Below, piece after piece: positions 45,333 through 57,976 of a stretch of DNA of 64,000 bases. Position numbers and translations under genes: made by a program. The stretch's first letter is position 1, and every line of letters starts with the position of its first letter. Source of the DNA: Austropuccinia psidii (taxonomy: Eukaryota; Basidiomycota; Pucciniomycetes; Pucciniales; Sphaerophragmiaceae); contig JALGQZ010000001.1 of the NCBI GenBank assembly GCA_023105745.1, positions 43,362,082 through 43,426,081 of the forward strand, given 5' to 3'. The notes beneath the pieces were generated by a model. It made no database searches. It was not told the origin of the DNA and saw only the letters and a program-made list of their open reading frames with translations.

Positions 45333-47258
45333 TGTGAGCCTTGAGGTATACTTTACATACCCAAATAGGCCACAATTATCTTAAAAATAAATTTTTAATT
45401 ATTCATAACTCATAAGTCATGCACATATCCAAAATTCATCATTTTGGATTTCAGAAAAGGTGAATAACCTCCTATTGAGTAAGTAAATCCATGGATATAG
45501 GGCCAAATTTGGACTTCACACAAATATTCACCTAGGGTAGCTCCATAGAGAGAATAAGCTCAAATTGATCTTTGAGGTTGTAATATGGAAAATACTTCAA
45601 TACCACATCATCAATACCACATAAAAGATCCATGAAAACGTTTGTTTCTCTTTGTTTTATGCCAAAATGATGGGAATGTGAGAAATCCCATGTTACATAT
45701 ACACTAAGAATAGTGTTATGCCTGTTTTGGGCACTTGATATCAGGGTACTCTTACATGGACGTTTGGTACACCCATAGTGGATATCTCACTTGAAGCTTA
45801 ATTTTCTATTTTGACGTGAAAAATAGGCAAGGGGGACAAAAGACATCAAAGAGAGCCAGGGTACCCAACTTCTGAGGCCTCAGAGGCGTGGACAGCTCCA
45901 AAGCTTGAATCAATGGCTTATCTTGGCCTAATTGGTAACTTAAAACCTTTTGGGAACTTGCTTACCATGTTACAACTACAGTAAATCTTAAGAAAATAGC
46001 AAATAACCTGCTCTTTTGACGTGCCAAGGAGGTAAAGAACTACTTAGACTCCTGTAACCATGTCAATTCTTAATTATTTTCCATGAACAAACCCCAAAAG
46101 ATTAATTAAAACCCTTTTTGGACTTGTATCCATTGATTTACCTCATAGCAAACAGTAAAACACTGATATTTGCAATTCTACATAGAAATGAGGTAAAAAC
46201 TTCAAAAATTCATTAAAAATACAATTATTAATTAATCTCTCTGAAACGTTCAGGACCAATGTAGAACTGTATCATTTATGGTAAAACAAAAAAGAATTAT
46301 GGTTTACTAGTAGAATGAAACGTTTTACTTCCAGTCCAGTTTTGACTATTTTACGCGAAACACTGAATCTTCAAAAATTCACAGTAATTACAGCCTGTGA
46401 TGAAATTGCCAATAACATTGATAACTTTAAGAAATCAATGATTATTTTGGAATAAAAGAAGATTTACAGATGTTACTCCTTTTATTCTTAACCATATTGG
46501 CGTTGGTAGTCACATAAAAGCATTAATTAAGTAACTATGATAACCTTATGTGACAACAGATGATGCAATCAATAATCCAAAACGGTTTATTGTTTTCTCA
46601 CTCACTGTTTTTTCATTTTTCTCCATGGCACGCCTCTGTGAGCTGTTGTTGACTTACAAGAGGCCTCCTCTTGCTGTTTTTTCCACATCATCATCATGTT
46701 ATTATCCATTTATATCATTGTTACCAACAAGTAAGTATTAGTTAAAGCTATTCTTAAGTGTTTTAATTCTTTTAGAATCAATCAGATTGACGTGAAATCA
46801 TGGAATCCAACTATATATTGTTGAAATACTCTTATAAATGCATTTTGATACTTTAAATCCACAATTCTACATCAAATCTCTCTATCTTATCTTTCAATAA
46901 GCTCTTTGGAATATTAGTGAGTGATTTAGCTTTAATTCTTAAAGTTTTTCTCTAAAAATTAGTTTTCTTCAAGAATTACCATTATAATTATTCTTCCAAA
47001 AGATAATTATATACTAAAATAATCTTATTATTTTAATAAAAAGAACTTTTATTATTAAAATCTTCTTTTAATTGATTCTTGTAGACAATTACTTGCTCAC
47101 TGTTAAAATCACTAGTAGTGTTTAACACGTGAAAGAAATAATTCTTTAATTATTTAAATGTGGTTATGATAACACTTTGCTATTATATTTCATAAGAACA
47201 GTCATAGTACTGTTGATTAATAGTAATATTATCATCAGTCTCATAGACACATCTTACA
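45333..47258 (+). repeat. 3' LTR of C
   Basis: 1926 bp, TGTGAGCCTTGAGGTATACT...CATAGACACATCTTACA. AT-rich; the short frame at 46550-46741 is not convincing. Confidence 0.93.
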
Positions 47259-47263
47259 AATAG

Positions 47264-47563
47264 GGTGTTGGGAGTCTTTTATTGATTGGTTTAACTGTGT
47301 TTAAAAAAATTATAAGAGGAAAAGATTCCAGCATCAAGAGAAAAGTGGGGCAAACAAGGAATTCTTTTATAGCCACTAAATTTCTTACTCCAAAAATAAG
47401 ATTTACTATTTTCAGTCGTGGAAAAAAGATTTGCAACAGAGAGGCCAGCTTTTGCATCATTGAACCCTGGACTAGACCAATAAAGGGCCGATTTTAGGCA
47501 ATTTAGACCATTAAATCAGCCATTTCTATGGTAATACCTGGTTTTAATCCTTAAGGACACATC
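47264..47563 (-). mobile_element. Family D LTR, right part
   Basis: Continues 16805-17320 after the C element and aligns with about 63215-63520 (TCTTTTATTGATTGGTTTAA, GTGGGGCAAA). Cut at 47564 by a family A LTR. Its remaining part is not found to the right. Confidence 0.85.
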
Positions 47564-48904
47564 TGTCACAGGGGCTCATCAGAAAGCAAGAGTGGCCTGT
47601 CACTCAGGAATCAAGAACTCACTTGGAGGTCTCCAAGAGAATAAAGAAATAAAAAGTAATATACTTTTTTAAGGAAGAACAAGAGTAAAGGCAGGTGTGC
47701 CAAAGATAAAAGAAAGGGAAGCCAATCGCTGAGATAATAAAAAAGCCAACCAAATGAATCCTCAACTCACTGTTTCAACCTGTCAGAAAGAACAATGGAA
47801 TTAGTAAAGGATATGACAACCAATATCCACTGTCAGGCAAAGAAGAAAAGGTACAAATGACTGATTTAAGATTATCAGTAATTACTTTAATAAATGAAAA
47901 GAGAATAAGGATGAAAATAAATCCATTACATTAATTAACTGGGGAAAAAAGTCCCCAGGGAAGAGAAGGTGGCCAGTATATGTGAAAAGTTGAAAGACTG
48001 ATCCTGCAGGTTTGATCCCAGCCTGTATTGAGCGTTTTGGGTAAATACAGATCTGGCCATCTTGAGAATTGAACTGTGTGATGGCATTCCCAAAAGGGCC
48101 AAGGCAATACAGATTGCTTTAATACCGCCTGTATGGACCAATTGAGTTTTCCAAGGAATACTTAAGTACTTGATGCCTTCAAAACTGATTGAATGATTGA
48201 TAACATCTTGCGATTACCGTTGAAATAATCCTGGAAAGGAAATACAACCCAACTCCTGCAGGGACAGGTGGTTGGGGTCCTCAAATGGTCTTCTAATAGC
48301 CACCTGGGATTGCAAGACTGAATGACTGAAAAGACTTCCTTCAAAATGGGTGATGGATTTGGGGACTTGAATTGAAATGGCATATTTTGTTCCTGAAAAC
48401 ACCACCATTGGAGTTCTGAGCAAAATTAGTGTATAATGGTATATTATACCATATACGCACCATGCCTGAATCCTTGGTACAGAGTGCATTGGTGAAGGAG
48501 GGTCCTTCCCTTGAATGGAGGGGAAGGCTTGCTGGACGTCAGCTGGTGGCCTCTGGTGGTTTCCAGAGGCCACACTGTAGTTCTTGGCCAATTTGGGTCC
48601 TGGGTTCCTTTTGGCCATTTTTAGGGATCATGAGATTGGGGGCCAGAATTGGCTCAGGTGGCCCCACCTGGCCTTGAGGGTTGGTGGTTGGCCCCCTTGG
48701 CCTCAGGGGGTTTGGGCCAAAAGGGGCCTAAGTGTTACACAGACTGTGGGCCATGGATCACGGCCTTTGGGGCTTAGAGGCGGGTAGCGGGGCCAAATGC
48801 CCCCAAAGGCCATTTAAGCCTAAAACCCCATGATCAAAGGGGTGGGTCCAAGGGCCCTGGTGATGGATGGAGAGGTCAGAAGTCCCTGGAAGTCCAGATG
48901 GACC

Positions 48905-50331
48905 TGTCACAGGGGCTCTTGGACAGAAATACAAGAGTGGCCTGGCACTCAGCAATCAGAAAACTCACTTGGAAGACTCCAAAGAATAAAGAAAATAAAA
49001 ATAAAAGAATAAATTCCTCTAAGACATATGCAGGTACAAAGATGAGATGCAATGAGAGGAAAGAGAAGCCAAATGGCCAAAGAGCCAACCAAGTAAGTCC
49101 TTAATCACTGTTTCAACCTGCCAAAATGAACAATGGAATTAGTAAGGATATGACGACCAAATATGCATTGACAGGCAAAGAAAGAAAAAGAGAAAAGGTG
49201 CTAAATGACTGACTTGATAATATCAGTATTCACTTAACAAAAATGATAAGATAAATAAAAATAAAATAAAATCAAAATATATTAATTAACTGGGGAAAAC
49301 CACCTAGGGTGGAAAGGGTAGCCGGTATATGTGAAAAGCTGGGAGCTTGAGTTCTTCAGGCTGAAAACTGATGTGTATTAATCCTTGAGGATGTATTGAT
49401 TGTTTTGGGAATTGATACAGCTGGCTAATATTGAAATTTAATTGGGTTGAATGAATTTCCCATGCTTGAAAACAAAATACAGTTCTTGATGGATCCAGAC
49501 TGTATTGAAATGAATATGGTTGCCAAGATGGATTGAGTGGAGCTTTGACACTTGACAATTGAATTAATGAATGAATGAATGAATGAATGAAATGCCTCTT
49601 GAATCCCTTGAGAATGGTTGAACAGTATTGCCTTGGAGGAATACTGTGAATGGAATTATCCAATGATGTCTTGATGGCGTGATTGGTCTTTGACGCTGAA
49701 ACACTTGCTCTTGAGCCTTGATGAGTCCTCTGAAAGATTCGGTGCCTTGATGACGTGATGATATTTTGTAATGTTGAAATGACCATTTCATATTGCCACC
49801 ATTGAATTTCTGTTGAAAAATGATGCACAATGATATATAACATCATTTATGGCATATTGGTTCATTGGAAAGGAGATGACGTCCAAAGGTCTTGAGATGG
49901 AAAGACAGTGGGGAAAAAGATAAATTGGATGGCTTCAGAGCTTGGAAAGGTGCTTCTGGGTCCTTTGGGGTTTTTGGCTACTTTTGGGTTCTGAGCCAAA
50001 AACTGGCCCAAAGGGCAGGAAAGTGTCTTTTGGACACTTTGCGTCAAAGTGCGCAAAAATGTGCATTATGAGCACCCACATGGCCAAAAACAGCCATTTG
50101 GGCCATTTCCCCTGGGTTTGAGGGAAATGACCAGAAATACTCATTTGGGCATAAATTGCCCAAATGGCTTCTGGATTGAGGTGAAGGGCCATGAAGGCCA
50201 TAAATGGTCCATAAGATGATGAGGTGGCCATATTGGCCACTGGTGATGGATATGGCCAATTGGCCATAAAAGGACTGTGGCTTGATATGCCATATGGAGA
50301 TCCAAGGAGGTGAATTGCCATGGTTGTGACA
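48905..50331 (-). mobile_element. Solo family A LTR nested in the A-3 LTR
   Basis: 1427 bp, TGTCACAGGGGCTC...CCATGGTTGTGACA, flanked by an exact duplication GGACC (48900-48904 and 50332-50336). Keeps the exact TATATTAATTAACTGGGG block (minus-strand R block). Contains a short (AATG)n run at 49565-49592. Confidence 0.95.
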
Positions 50332-50571
50332 GGACCCCCCATGCCCAAAAAAGAGGTATTTGCCTGGGGGTTGGTGAGGTGGTGAATTGGCCAAAAAGGC
50401 CAATGGATGCAGGATATGACCAGTGAAAGGTTGCTTGGCCCAAAGGCCATAAACACAAAAGATTTTCCAATTGGCCATAAAGCTAATGACATGACCAATT
50501 GGCCATGAAATGGGCTCAGGCTATATTTGCCACAAACACCAATTGGGGGGTGATTCCACATGATTGTGACA

Positions 50572-52143
50572 GTACCCCCCACCTTGAATGGTGAGCTCCT
50601 GAGAACCAAACCAAGGTCAGTACCTGTTGAGGCTGTTTGGAAGGATTTGACGTAGGGATTACAGAGGTATTGTATCTTGAAAGAAACTTTTATGACTGGT
50701 ACAAGGTTGGGATATGGTGTGAGGATGATTTGGTCTTCTTAGGACATTTGGCTTTTGAAATTTTGAAGAATTGAATTGATTTAAATATTTGTGCATTAAG
50801 ATTATAAGAAGGAAATGTTTGAATGGATATAAAGAGGGAAAACATAAAGAAACATTAAGAGAAAATAAGAAGCAGAAATAAAGAGAAATGAAATCTTGAG
50901 GGGAATTCCAATCTTGATCACGGAATTGGAAAGCTGATTTGAACTTGCCAAGGACCTGGAAAACAAGATTTTATGCCAGGTGCTCACAGAGTGGCCAAGG
51001 TTATGTTTTGAAATATTTTAGACCCCTCAAGAAAGTGCACACCAGGAGAGGAACTTACTTTTGGTAGTTACCACTCCTGCCAGTGCCATAAAATTAAACA
51101 TTTGGTTAAGGAACTAATTTGAAAAGAAGAGACTTGGAAAGTGAAAAGAAGAATGAATGGTCCATTTGCCCAAGTGAAGATGGCCATAAATTTTGGAATT
51201 GATGTTGAAAGCCAGGCCAAAGATCTGTGTCCCAAAATTGCAGAGTGCTCACAGAGTGGTCAAGGTGATGCTGACAACAAAAGAGTAGATTACCTCTAAA
51301 TGTGCATACCAGGAGTGTGACTGATGTTTTGTAATTCTTCTCCCCACCAAGCACCATAAATGATCAAGCTCTTGAAGAATTGGGTCCTGGCTTGTCAGGA
51401 TATAAAGAATGAAAATCCTTGATACGTTCAGGGAAATTCTTGAGGTTTTCAGTTGGTTCGCAAGTAGATCTGTCTGGGTCTTGTCTGAAACCTTTCCATT
51501 CCACCAAATACCATAATTATCCTGTCTTAAGCTTTGAGTCCAGTATTTGAGAGACTTCACATTCCTCTTCTTCTTCAATGATAATTGGAGATGCAGGATC
51601 TTGATGCCAATTTGGTATTGTTGATGTCTTGACTGGTTCAAGTAGGGAAATATGGAAGACTGGGTGGATGTAATTCCATTGAGATGGTAGGCATGAGTGC
51701 TGACTTTCTTGAAGATTGGAAAAGTACCCAACCATCTTTCAGAAAGCTTCGTGGTGGGTCTAGTTGATTTGATGTTCTTGGAAGAAAGCCATACCATGTC
51801 ACACTGATTGAAAACAGGTGGACTTTCTCTACTTTTATCCGCATACTACTTAAACCTGTTTGTGGAAAATTCAAGTTCTCTCTTGACATATTTCTGTACT
51901 GATTGGATTTTTGTTGATAACTTTCCAGCAGAAGTATCTTGAGTGACATGAACTGAGTGAAATTGTGAATTCCTTCCTTAAAGAGTAAAAAATGGTGATT
52001 GTTTTGTTGAAGAGTAATCAGAATTATTCTAGGCAAATTCAGCCAGAGGGAGCCAGGTTTTCCAATCATCTTGATGATAACTGACATACATCAAAAGGTA
52101 TTGTTTAAGTATCTGATTTACCCTCTCTTTCTGTCCATAAGTA
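50572..52143 (-). pseudogene. A-3 pol C-terminus and 3' UTR
   Basis: Minus-strand homologue of A-1 pol from about residue 990 to the end. [20 protein letters not shown] is present, and WLGTF replaces the GPF motif. A frameshift falls inside the chromodomain region, which still shows EEEEECEVSQILDSKLK. The 3' UTR (about 50590-51390) keeps both duplicated modules. Several frame breaks; not functional. Confidence 0.87.
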
Positions 52144-54029
52144 TGTGAGCCTTGAGGTATATTTTACATACCCGAATACACCACAATTATCTCAAAAAGA
52201 AATTCTCAACTATGCATAACTCATAAGTCATGCATATATTCAAAATTTATCTTTTTTGATTTCAGAAAAGATGAATACCTTTTTATGGAGTAAGCAAATC
52301 CATGGATTTAAGGACAGATTTGGATTCTACACAAAATTTCACCTGGGTAGCTCCATAGAAATAAGCTCAAATCAACTCTTTGAGGTGGTAATAGGGAAAT
52401 TATTTCAATATGACATCATCAATAGCACATAAAGGATCTGTGAAAATGTTTGTTTTTTCCAATTTCACACCAAAAAAATGGAATGTGAGAAGTCCCATTT
52501 TACATATACACTAAGAATAGTGTTATGCATGTTTGTGGAAGATAATACTAAGGTATTCTTACATAAATGTTTGGTACACCCATAGTGGATATCTCACTTG
52601 AAGCTTGAATTTGTATTTTGACATGAACAATAGTCAAGGGGGACAAAGGACATCAAAGAGAGCCAGGGTACCCAACATCTGAGGCCTCTGAGGCATTGAA
52701 AGCTCCAAAGCTTGGATCCATTGCTGATCTTGGCCCAATTATTAAACTAAAACCTTTTGGGAACTTGGTTACCATGTTACAACTACAGTAAATTATAAGA
52801 AAATAGCAAATAACCTGCTATTTTGACGTGCCAAGGAGGTAAAGAACAACTTAGACTGCTGTAACCATGTCAATTCTTAATTACTTACCCTGGATAAAAC
52901 CCAAAAGAGTAATTAAAACCCTTTTTGGACTAGTATCCATTGATTTACCTCATAGCAACCAGCCATACACTGCTATTTGCAATTCTACGTAGAATTGAGG
53001 TAAAAACTTCAAAAATTCATTCAAAATACAATTCTCAATAAATCTTTCTGAAACTTTCAGGAAAAATTAAAAGATGTATAATTCATATTAAAACCAAAAA
53101 TAATCATACTTTTATATGTAAAGTTCAAGGTTTTACTTACAGTCCATTTTTGATGATTCCACGTGAAACACAGAATCCCTGAAAATTTACAGAAAATACA
53201 TTCTGTGATGAAGTTTCCAATAACATTGATATCTTTGAGAAATCAATTGTTATTTTGGAATAAAATAATATTTAAAGCTTTTACTCCTTTTATTCTTAAC
53301 CATAAATGGGTTGGTAGTCACATAAAAGCCTCAATTAAGTAATTATGATAATCTTATGTGACAACATATGATTCAATAAAAATCCCAAAAGTTTCATTGT
53401 TTTCTCACTCACTTGTATTTTTAGTTTGCTCTATGGCATGCCTCTTTGAGTTTTCTTAGACTTAAAAGAGGCTTCTTCTTGCTGTTTTTTCCAAATCATC
53501 ACATTATTCAATTATACCTTTAGTACCAATAAGTAAGTATTAGTTAAATCTTTTCTTAATTGTTTTATTCTTTCAGAAATCAATCAGAAAGACGTGAAAT
53601 AATAGAAATCAACTACATGTTGTTGTAATATTGTTAGAAATCAATTTTGATCCATTAAATCCACAATTCTACGTCAAATCTCTCTACTATTGTCTTTTAA
53701 AAAGTTAATTGGATTAATAGTGAGTGATTTATCTTAATTCTTAAAGTTTTTCTATAGTAATAGTTTTCTTAAAGAGTTATCTTTCTAATTATTTTTGTAA
53801 AAGATAATTTTATTATTTTAACGAAAGAAGTTTTTATTATTAAATTAATTCTTGTAGACAATTACTGCTTACTGTTATAATCACTAGTAGGGTATGACAT
53901 GCAAAAGAAATAATTCTTTAATTATTTAATTGTGGTTATAATAATTCTTATCATTATATTTAATAAGAACAGTGATAGCACTTTTGATTAATAGTAATAT
54001 TATCAACAGGTTCATAGAAACATCTTACA
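52144..54029 (+). mobile_element. Family C LTR without matching flanks
   Basis: 1886 bp, TGTGAGCCTTGAGGTATATT...CATAGAAACATCTTACA. The five bases outside are AAGTA on the left and GACCA on the right, so there is no target duplication. Left neighbour is family A pol, right neighbour is a family E LTR missing its first 18 bases. Best explained by recombination between C copies, or a deletion, after insertion. Confidence 0.85.
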
Positions 54030-54480
54030 GACCACATATCCAAAAAGGTCACAAGAAAAACTTTATAATAATTATACTCTTGGTAATCATCTTGAAACCA
54101 GTAAAAGCACCATAACTAGGCATAAACTATGGATTAACTCATAATCTAATGGGTAAAAATGTCAAATAAATAACACCATGAGATTCCTCATGGTAAAATA
54201 CACATATCAATTACTGAATAATATGTGATAATACCCTAAAAAGATATAAAATCTTATTTAACTCAGAAATAAATGAAGCAACATGTGAAATTAGTTGCAC
54301 CATTGTATTCCCTATGGAAAACTACCCATAAAAAAATTTTATGTCAATTCTCTAAAGTCAATACTTAAGGAATTAAGCTGAATATATGCACTTTTTGGGT
54401 CAGGGCATACACTCATGGCTTTGAGCTAATATTTCTGGAAATATACATGATAGAGAGTTAAAACAAATATAAATCCGCCA
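54030..54480 (+). mobile_element. Family E LTR fragment
   Basis: Starts GACCACATATCCAAAAAGGT, exactly the sequence 18 bases into the E LTR at 55529, and follows that LTR for about 450 bp before switching to integrase sequence. The rest of the LTR, and all of gag, protease and RT, are absent. Confidence 0.75.
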
Positions 54481-54484
54481 TGTA

Positions 54485-55410
54485 ATGACCATAAGAATAA
54501 GTGCTATAGACCCAAAATTTACTTTAGCATTATGGACAAACTGCCATAACCTGTTTGGAACAAAACTATCATTCTCAACAGCTTACCACCCCCAAACTGA
54601 TGGTCTAGCAGAAAGAATGATACAGACATTAGAAGAAATGATCAGAAGATTCTGTGCTTATGCACTGGAATTCAAAGATTCTGATTTTTTTACCCATGAT
54701 TGGTGTACATTAATACCAGCTCTTGAACTGTCATATAAAAAATCAATCCATTCCTTAACTGGCAAGACACCTGCAATGCTATAAAAAGGCTGGAATCCAA
54801 GACTCCCTTATGATACCCTCAAAAAGGACTTAGTGGATATACACCCAACAGCAAGTAGCTTCAATTTAATGCTTGACAAAGCAAGACACTATGCAAGCAG
54901 ATGTATGCAAGATTCTTTCAAGTATGCAAAAGAAAGATGGGATAAAAGTCATAAACCACCTGACTTCAAAATAAGAAACTTGGTCCTAGTTTCAACACTA
55001 AATCTCAATAATATAAAAGGCCCAAAGAAATTGAAAGATTGCTTTGCAGGACCATTTATGATAAAAGCACTACATGGACCCAATTATGTGCAATTAGAGC
55101 TCACAGGTGAACTAATGAACAAACACCCAACCTTCCCTGTAAGTCTGATAAAACCTTACAGCTCAAGTGACAAGGAATTATTTCCACTAAGAAATAAACC
55201 CCCACTTGAAATACCCCATTTAGAAGAAGGAGAGGAAAAGAAAATTGTGAAAGTCCTTAAAGAAAGAAGAACAAGAAATAAAAAATAAAGGGAATACCTT
55301 GTAAGGTATAGAAGTCTAACTCAACAAGATGAATGTCTACACAAGAAGAATATAACAGATTCTGATAAACTATTAAGAAGTTTCATACATGAAAGAAAAC
55401 CTAAAGAATA
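54485..55410 (+). pseudogene. Family E integrase tail and chromodomain
   Basis: Begins inside the integrase core (IDPKFTLALW, expected SDRDPKFTS) and keeps [15 protein letters not shown] with the catalytic Glu. It continues through integrase (GWNPRLPYDTLKKDLVDIHP, then GPFMIKAL) and a chromodomain end (REYLVRYRS...). Stops at 54782-54784 and 55286-55288. Closest to family C pol in this window. First and second catalytic Asp are missing, so it is inactive. Confidence 0.88.
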
Positions 55411-55528
55411 AGAAATGAAGCATTATTGAGCTTAAAGACTAACAAGGTCTATTGAAGAGTTAGGACAGTGGATGATGCCCTAATCAACTATATCAGATTG
55501 TGGTACAATATGCTTTGGTGGTAGTGAA

Positions 55529-57000
55529 TGTGAGCCTTTGAGATATGACCACATATCCAAAAAGGTCACAACAAATTTCTGTAATAATTATACTTATAAT
55601 AATTATCTCAAAGACTAGTAAAAATACCATAAATAAGTATAAAATATGAATTAAATCAGAATCTAATGGGTAAACATGTGGAAAAAAAATTACACCATTA
55701 GATTCCTCCTGGTAAAATACACATATTTCATCTTTATGGCATATCTGAAAACTCAATAATTACTGAAGAATAAGTTATAATATCTTAAAAAAGGTATAAA
55801 GCCTTATTTAACTCAGAAACAAATGAAACAACATGTGAAATAAATTGTACCATTTAATTCTCCATAAAAATGGCACATAAAACAATCATAAAGCTAATCT
55901 CTAAAGTCAATATTTAAGGAATTAAGATGAATATATGCACTTTTTTTGTCAATGCATATATTCATGGTTTTTAGCTATTATCTCTTAAAATATGCAAGAT
56001 AGAGAGATAAACAAAAAATACAGTCACCACATAGTTACTGTACAAACACAGATATGAACTTTATTTTACATTTTATAAACAAGGTTAAAACTTGTAATGG
56101 ATTATTGATTAAAATCAATTGAGCTGTTGACCACTTTGTTGTGAAAGTGGTCCAGACTTAAAAAAAAGTAGACAGTCAGATTCTAATAGCTCATACATGA
56201 AGAATGAGCTAGTTTTTATTATAATATTCAAGGTATAACCCCTTGAAATAATGGTTTGAAGTTTAAAATATTAAATTTTGACAGAAAAGATGAGTTACAA
56301 GAAAAATCATTCAAAATAGATTTTTAGTGATGTGATTGAATTCTCTTGGCAGTTTAATACGGATATTCTAAGCTATCATAATCCACCCCCAGAATGGCTG
56401 TAGCGTGTATAACTTAAATGTTACTAATGATCAAAGGTTAAGCTTAAATTTGATCATTTACGATCACTCACTGTAATCTTATTTTAGGTTTAACAGTTAT
56501 ATAAGTGATAAAAGTGGTGAATACTAGTTTATTATGATTCAAAATAATAAAATCCACAAATTTTAGTTTTCTGCCAAGCCTATGATATCAGAAAACTTAG
56601 AGTTATAGTGATAACTCTAAGTAATGGTGTAATAAGGAGATAAGATGGTTTAATTATGACATAATCATCACTAAACCTTAAAATACTGATCAATTCCAGT
56701 GGATACCATCAGTACATGTCTACTAGAAGCCTTCTAGAGTCTAGGAGGGAAGGTTTTAATATAAATAGACCTCTTTTTACCTCTATTTCCCCCTCAGATG
56801 CAACAAAAACATCAAATTATTTAAACCAAAGGTAAAAGCTTTATTCTTTTTATATAAAACTATTATATATTTAAAGACTCAAGTTCATCTTTATTGTAAT
56901 GATCAATTTTGATGTGATTAAATCAATTTTCAATTGTTTTGGTTAAATTTCTCTCTAAAATCTTTAATTTTTACACCATCAACCTATATATATATTGATT
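55529..57000 (+). mobile_element. Family E 3' LTR (right end uncertain)
   Basis: Starts TGTGAGCCTTTGAGATATGA after a purine-rich stretch. Contains a TATA-like ATATAAATAGACC near 56760. The region 56100-56980 matches the inverted sequence at about 60900-61746. I cannot see a clear terminal CA, so the end is approximate. Confidence 0.7.
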
Positions 57001-57976
57001 CCAAAGACATAAAAATTAGTATCATTTGCCCTCCTGAGAAAAAACCAATTTTTATAAGATTCAAAATATTTTTCAAAATTTATTAGATATTTCATAATAA
57101 AAACAATTACTATGTAGCTCTGCCCTCACTGCGATGAATTTAGTAATTTGCAAACTTAAATACTTAACCATTTAATATGATTAAGTTGATTTAGCTCTTT
57201 TGAGAAGAGATTTCTCCTGCATTCATATTTAACTGCATGAAAAATGAAATTTGTTTAATAGACAGTGTCAATCTTTTTCAAGTATTTTTCTTTTCAGCTG
57301 TTTACACCCTTAAAACCATAAAAACCAACTTGTACTTATGTCACATTTTCTTCAGATATTTCAAATATTATCTGGGCATGCTCAAGGCATTCTCATTCAC
57401 ACATTCACACCTCCTTTACCAGTAAACTCCTCAGTCATATAAATTAATGGGTTGTAATATGTTTTCGCTTCATAAATAAAGATATCAGAATGCAATAAAA
57501 GATCATTAGAGACAAACTTATACATGCTTCTTTTTTGCGGCTCTGCAGGAAGAAAACAATTGGTCAAAAAAAAGTTCCATTCACGTAGACCAAATAAGTG
57601 TTGCAAGAAACAAAGCAATAAAATATTGGATTCTGCTTTTGACACAAAATACTTGTGGCTAATTGGTATGTCTCTAATTCAACTCTAATTGAAAAACGGT
57701 ATTCAGTCAGCCTGATCAGCCTCAACTTCAAACCTACACAAACAGCACACATTGAATTAATAGCAAAGGTGAGTTTTTCTCTTTCAAGTTGACAAATAAT
57801 ATTGTTACAGGTTGCAGATTACGATCGAATTGGTTTCATAATTCATCATTTCATAAATTCCTTTCTTCCATCGGATTCGCACACTTATTTATAAAACTAC
57901 ATTTCAAGTGAGTATACCTAGAGCTTTAGCTGGTAGAAGAAGAAAAACAATGAGTGGGGTAATAATTAAAGTTTTA
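57001..57976. other. Intergenic / 3' flank of UTP11
   Basis: Mostly AT-rich. Short frames on both strands (57237-57425 plus, 57397-57645 and 57564-57752 minus) show no domain, codon pattern or splice context that I can support. Part is probably UTP11 3' UTR. Confidence 0.4.

Larger units (their letters stand above)
17321..47258 (+). mobile_element. Family C Ty3/Gypsy element with nested B and A
   Basis: Defined by LTRs at 17321-19238 and 45333-47258, a PBS after the first and a polypurine tract before the second. Flanks AAAAG (17316-17320) and AATAG (47259-47263) are a 4/5 target duplication. Its coding part (19652-25328 continued at 44996-45195) is riddled with stops. Family B inserted at 25329 near the end of pol. 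Without nested DNA the element is about 10.3 kb. Confidence 0.93.
47564..52143 (-). mobile_element. Truncated family A element (A-3)
   Basis: Minus-strand copy. The 3' LTR runs from TGTCACAGGGG at 47564 to TGATTGTGACA at 50571, with a solo LTR nested at 48905-50331. Then come a polypurine tract (GTACCCCCCACCTTG), the 3' UTR with its duplicated modules, and the chromodomain and integrase tail. At 52143 it ends abruptly at a family C LTR; the rest of pol, gag and the 5' LTR are missing. The U3 resembles that of A-1 more than that of A-2 (GGACCCCCC, TTGGTGAGGTGG). Confidence 0.88.

Noticed and set aside
46550..46741. 63-codon frame in the C LTR, similar to 3925-4110
   Set aside because: Similarity follows from both being C LTRs; stops and frame shifts between copies.
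49565..49592. AATGAATG run suggesting a functional tandem repeat
   Set aside because: Short simple repeat of about seven units in one LTR copy; ordinary slippage.
57564..57752. Possible small gene downstream of UTP11
   Set aside because: 62 codons, no domain, no splice or codon evidence; could be UTP11 3' UTR.
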